9,865 nt of DNA, from contig PMOH01000250.1 of assembly GCA_003161515.1 (NCBI GenBank), positions 1 to 9,865 of the forward strand, read 5' to 3'. Source of the DNA: Deltaproteobacteria bacterium (GTDB taxonomy: Bacteria; Desulfobacterota; Binatia; Binatales; Binataceae). A model generated the notes under the pieces. That model had not been told where the DNA came from. It was given only the letters and a program-made list of their open reading frames with translations, and did no database searches. Shown here one piece after another: positions 7,505 through 9,865 of the stretch (the stretch's first letter is position 1; each line of letters starts with the position of its first letter). The translations under genes were made by a program, and so were the position numbers.

Positions 7505-7571
7505 AAAAAAAGCGGTGCGGGTGGTCCCACCGGTTTCCCGTAAAACCTTTGGTGGTGAGGCCGACCCGCAC
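7505..7571 (-). terminator. Long intrinsic terminator of the APC permease gene
   Basis: Read on the minus strand, a composite stem starts 18 nt after the permease stop: GTGCGGGT pairs with ACCCGCAC (7564-7571 with 7515-7522), a middle part GGCCTCACC pairs imperfectly with GGTGGGACC, and the tip GGTTT pairs with AAACC around a 6-nt loop. CGC and seven T follow (7511-7505). Stem plus U-tract is the standard Rho-independent design, but the ~57-nt stem is much longer than usual. It lies between the convergent ends of the plus-strand cluster and the permease. It lacks a U-tract in the plus direction, so it probably serves only the permease. Confidence 0.8.
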
Positions 7572-7589
7572 AGCGGAGGCACAGTTTGA

Positions 7590-9251
7590 TTAAGCCGGAT
7601 TAGCTTTCGCCGATAGCGTATCCCTTCCAAGCTTCTTCGAGTTGCGGACGAAATAGAAAGCTCCATAGGCTCCCCACACGACTGCAATTCCGACTGCCAT
7701 CAATGGCTCTTTGACGCTGCCGAGTCCTTCCATCGGTCCGATGATGTAGAAGGCCATGCAGGCAAAGTTCGCCAGCGCGCCGAAGACCGGTATCACCATA
7801 TGTCTCATGCCGCGGAACATATGATGTTCGCGGTAGGCCACGATGCAGCACACGTTTGTCAAGCCATAGACTATGAATGTCCCGAAGTTTGATATCAGCG
7901 TGACCAGGGCTAGTCCGTTCGGTAATGCCGCCAACGACGCGTTCGAGCTCATTCCGACCGCGTACCACAGGTTATGCGGTAGCGTGGCGATCGTCTTATC
8001 GTCCGGTGCGGAAGAGCCGGCGAAGAAATATAGCGCTGCATATGCGCCTAGCACTGCCGAAATAGTTGCGAGGGTCCAAATCGTGCGATGCGGCGTTAGG
8101 TTCTCGCCATGCAACATCCCAAAATGCTCTGGCACTTCGGCATCGCGGCCCATCGCATAGGTCACGCGGGCGCCGGTATTGATGCAGCTAAGTGTCGTAC
8201 CTATCAGCGCAAGGAACACGGTCAGCGCTTCGAGCATCATGAACGCCTGGCCATGGCCGCCTAGCAGCGCATTACCGATGATCGTCATCATATCTCCGAT
8301 CGGCGCGGCGGAGCCTTTCGCGTCGGCCATGCTATAGGCGCTGCTCATAAAGTAGTTGGCGGCGAAGTACTCGAACATGTAGCAGAACAGACCCTGGATA
8401 GTTAGCGAGAGCAATACGCCGCGTGGGATATCCTTCTTCGGATCCTTTGCTTCCTCGCCAAGTGCGGTCACCGACTCGAAGCCGACCAGCAGGAAGATCG
8501 CGATCGTCGCTTGCAACATCACATAACTGAAGTTATGCGGCGCGACGACCGACCAGGCGCTAGCATGTGCTGGTGCATCTCCGCTTAAGGCATAGTGCAA
8601 CACCTTCTTGGTGCCATCGAGGGCAAGACCGGTGGATCCTTCCGGATGTCCTAGCCGATACGCGATCGCCAATGCCGAGAAGAACAGCAACGCGGCGATT
8701 TGGATCGCATTGATCGCGATATTGACCATGGTCGATCCGTTCACCCCGCGAAACGCAATGTACGCGACTCCAAAAGCGGAGATGATCGCAACTAGCGCCA
8801 TGAACACAGGGCCGGGTGTGCCGGCGTTCATAGTGTCCGGCGCGAAGTTACCGACGATGTAACCGATCATGATACCAATCGTGGCAACCATTGCGCCCGG
8901 ATAGACCCAGTAGTACAGATGCGACGCCCATCCCATTATGAATTTGGCGACGCGCGCGAACTTATACGCCTTCGTCTTGCTGAGGAATGCCTGCTCAGCG
9001 AAGAAGTAGGAACTACCCGCCCCCGGATAGAGCTTGGCGAGTTCGGAGTAGGACACCGCCGTGGCATACGCGAGCATCAAGGCGGCGAAGATCCCCGCCC
9101 ACATCGCGACACCAGACGGATATGCGTAGCCCGCTTGGACTACAAACGTAATCCATAGGAAGGCTCCCGGCGCAATCAGCGCCATCGCGTTGACCGTGAC
9201 TCCGGTCAGTCCCAAGGTCGGTTTCATCTTAGCTTCTGTTGATTCGGCCAT
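7590..9251 (-). CDS. APC-superfamily amino acid/polyamine permease
   Basis: An inner-membrane secondary transporter, most likely taking up an amino acid or amine by proton or sodium symport or by exchange. The substrate cannot be read from sequence. The 553-aa product has about 12 hydrophobic helices, roughly at 15-38, 46-68, 110-134, 147-167, 172-198, 243-268, 278-300, 322-352, 391-411, 443-470, 483-504 and 516-535. TM1 carries the unwound substrate-site motif (GLTGVTVNAMALIAPGAF, 14-31) and the loop after TM6 carries the family signature GFESVTALGEEAKDPKKDIPRG (257-278, in two pieces GFESVTALGEEAKD and PKKDIPRG). The start ATG 9251 has AAAGG 7 nt upstream; ATG 9227 is a weaker alternative. 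It is a single-gene unit with its own terminator and a long structured leader. It resembles the unassigned APC permeases of soil bacteria more than any characterised member. Confidence 0.9.
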   Translation of the reverse strand: MAESTEAKMKPTLGLTGVTVNAMALIAPGAFLWITFVVQAGYAYPSGVAMWAGIFAALMLAYATAVSYSELAKLYPGAGSSYFFAEQAFLSKTKAYKFARVAKFIMGWASHLYYWVYPGAMVATIGIMIGYIVGNFAPDTMNAGTPGPVFMALVAIISAFGVAYIAFRGVNGSTMVNIAINAIQIAALLFFSALAIAYRLGHPEGSTGLALDGTKKVLHYALSGDAPAHASAWSVVAPHNFSYVMLQATIAIFLLVGFESVTALGEEAKDPKKDIPRGVLLSLTIQGLFCYMFEYFAANYFMSSAYSMADAKGSAAPIGDMMTIIGNALLGGHGQAFMMLEALTVFLALIGTTLSCINTGARVTYAMGRDAEVPEHFGMLHGENLTPHRTIWTLATISAVLGAYAALYFFAGSSAPDDKTIATLPHNLWYAVGMSSNASLAALPNGLALVTLISNFGTFIVYGLTNVCCIVAYREHHMFRGMRHMVIPVFGALANFACMAFYIIGPMEGLGSVKEPLMAVGIAVVWGAYGAFYFVRNSKKLGRDTLSAKANPA

Positions 9252-9316
9252 CCTTACACCTTTGTGTTTGGGCTCGGGTTGCGCTGGTCTCCCCGGCTAG
9301 TTCTATGATTCCCCCA

Positions 9317-9332
9317 GCAAGATCTCTCTTGC
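9317..9332 (-). promoter_or_regulatory. GAGA-capped hairpin in the permease leader
   Basis: On the minus strand GCAAGA and TCTTGC form a perfect 6-bp stem around GAGA, a GNRA-type tetraloop that stabilises RNA hairpins. It is 66-81 nt upstream of the permease ATG. Closer to the gene, ACAC-AAAG-GTGT (9256-9267) could hide the AAAGG ribosome binding site in a small loop. Neither matches a riboswitch that I know. Confidence 0.45.
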
Positions 9333-9340
9333 GCGGACGG

Positions 9341-9357
9341 CAGCAGGAACTATGCCA
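9341..9357 (-). promoter_or_regulatory. Possible sigma-54 type -24/-12 promoter for the permease
   Basis: On the minus strand the sequence TGGCATAGTTCCTGCT has GG and GC separated by exactly 10 nt, the invariant spacing of RpoN promoters, and agrees with TGGCA and TGC of the consensus. The positions after TGGCA and the first T of TTGC differ. If real, transcription would start near 9331, at the foot of the GAGA hairpin. Chance matches of this quality occur, so this is a candidate only. Confidence 0.3.
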
Positions 9358-9429
9358 CTAATGGTAGTTCAAAGAGCAAGGGTAAGTTGTAGGACTCGCA
9401 AAGGACGAGGTGTTCGCACCCTTGCAAAT

Positions 9430-9468
9430 TGAATTGCCGGGCAATCAGGCTTGCCCTAGATCAATTCA
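9430..9468. repeat. Nested inverted repeat upstream of the permease
   Basis: Outer arms TGAATTG (9430-9436) and CAATTCA (9462-9468) enclose inner arms GGGCAA (9439-9444) and TTGCCC (9451-9456) with a 6-nt centre. A competing perfect palindrome ATTGCC-G-GGCAAT lies at 9433-9445. No U-tract follows on either strand. It lies about 75-110 bp upstream of the possible -24/-12 element, which is the usual distance for an activator site of a sigma-54 promoter; that link is inference. Confidence 0.5.
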
Positions 9469-9471
9469 TGA

Positions 9472-9492
9472 ACAATGCAGCTTACAATGCAG
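9472..9492. repeat. Direct repeat ACAATGCAG x2
   Basis: Two exact 9-bp copies (9472-9480 and 9484-9492) start 12 bp apart, next to the nested inverted repeat. The spacing is near one helical turn, so both copies would face a similar side of DNA, as in tandem protein-binding sites. The copy number is too low to suggest an origin iteron set. Confidence 0.4.
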
Positions 9493-9569
9493 GCAATTTC
9501 ATTTTGCACTACACCAGCAACGCCGAAACTCTAGCCAGACCGCTTATAGGCAGAGACTAGGAGTCCCAC

Positions 9570-9591
9570 CTGCTGCAAACTTTTTGAGCAG
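9570..9591. repeat. Bulged short hairpin between hydrolase and permease genes
   Basis: CTGCT and AGCAG (5 bp) are extended inward by CAAA/TTTG across one bulged G, leaving a 3-nt loop. It sits about 50-70 nt downstream of the hydrolase stop on the minus strand. No U-tract follows, so it is at best a weak 3'-end structure. Confidence 0.35.
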
Positions 9592-9641
9592 TGCTAAATG
9601 AATAGGCGCTCGGTTGCCAGATTTTTCGCGCGCTATCGCTG

Positions 9642-9865
9642 CTAACGCGACGCTTCACTCAGAAATTCGAGTACGACTTCCTTGAACTGCGGATCGGCCG
9701 GCGCTGTCATGTGGTCGCGGCCTTCGAGCATCACCAGTCGAGCTCCCGGGATCATCTTTGCCAGCGGCTTCGGATCCCCGATCGCGTTGTCGTTCGACCC
9801 AACCACAATCAGTACCGGCATCTGCACCGCCGCGAGGTTGGAGGGATCGAATGGCGATCGATCCG
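9642..9865 (-). CDS. Alpha/beta hydrolase, C-terminal end (5' part outside window)
   Basis: Only the last 73 residues are present and the frame is open to the right edge. The piece shows the typical end of an alpha/beta-hydrolase fold: MPVLIVVGSNDNAIGDP (a beta-strand followed by the catalytic acid loop, with Asp in GSND), then MIPGARLVMLEGRDHMTAP, where the His of GRDH is the probable catalytic histidine, and a final amphipathic helix FKEVVLEFLSEASR. The nucleophile elbow is out of view, so enzyme activity and substrate cannot be assigned. An internal GTG at 9827 is not the true start, because coding sequence continues upstream as DRSPFDPSNLAA. Same strand as the permease but separated by about 390 bp, so probably a separate transcription unit. 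Confidence 0.85.
   Translation of the reverse strand, partial: DRSPFDPSNLAAVQMPVLIVVGSNDNAIGDPKPLAKMIPGARLVMLEGRDHMTAPADPQFKEVVLEFLSEASR

Larger units (their letters stand above)
9252..9641. other. Gene-free region upstream of the permease
   Basis: About 390 bp with no credible coding region. It separates the 3' end of the hydrolase gene from the start of the permease, both on the minus strand. It is rich in inverted and direct repeats (separate entries). The short 9410-9601 plus-strand opening lacks a ribosome binding site and coding character. No terminator with a U-tract was found after the hydrolase stop. Confidence 0.6.

Noticed and set aside
7515..7560. Cobalamin-riboswitch-like string GGGAAACCGGTGGGA on the minus strand
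   Set aside because: There is no B12 box and too little sequence for the conserved core. It sits after a stop codon and forms the 3' half of a hairpin followed by a U-tract, so a terminator explains it.
9410..9601. 63-codon plus-strand open frame in the permease upstream region
   Set aside because: No ribosome binding site, odd composition rich in Gln and Arg, and it covers the nested repeats.

Overview
The window looks like chromosomal DNA of a free-living, GC-rich Gram-negative bacterium. Codons are GC-rich, GTG starts occur, Shine-Dalgarno sequences are good, and genes sit in short tightly packed operons. The gene mix (maltooligosyl-trehalose pathway, a cupin-less mannose-1-phosphate guanylyltransferase-like protein, an APC permease) would fit soil lineages such as Acidobacteriota, Binatota or deltaproteobacterial groups. 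This placement is a guess from gene content, as no marker gene is present.

Region 1 (1-5519, minus strand) is a trehalose operon transcribed treX -> treY -> treZ. TreX trims glycogen or maltodextrin branches, TreY turns the reducing end into a trehalosyl unit, and TreZ releases trehalose. treX and treY overlap by 11 nt, treY and treZ are 2 nt apart, and treZ runs off the left edge after its catalytic Asp codon.

Region 2 (5520-5934) is a divergent gene-free region full of inverted repeats. The best is a 70-nt imperfect hairpin at 5743-5812 with two 23-nt arms that align without bulges.

Region 3 (5935-7469, plus strand) is a three-gene cluster: a divergent mannose-1-phosphate guanylyltransferase-like nucleotidyltransferase, a 102-aa protein whose start lies 83 nt inside that gene and has its own strong ribosome binding site, and a 74-aa acidic protein 13 nt further on. 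I do not recognise the two small proteins.

Region 4 (7470-9865) holds a minus-strand APC-family permease with a long intrinsic terminator at 7505-7571. Its leader has a GAGA-capped hairpin, a possible sigma-54 type -24/-12 element, and a nested inverted repeat further upstream. At the right edge is the C-terminal end of a minus-strand alpha/beta hydrolase.

No mobile element, CRISPR array, tRNA or rRNA was seen. The least explained parts are the two small ORFs behind the nucleotidyltransferase and the structured intergenic DNA at 5520-5934 and 9252-9641.
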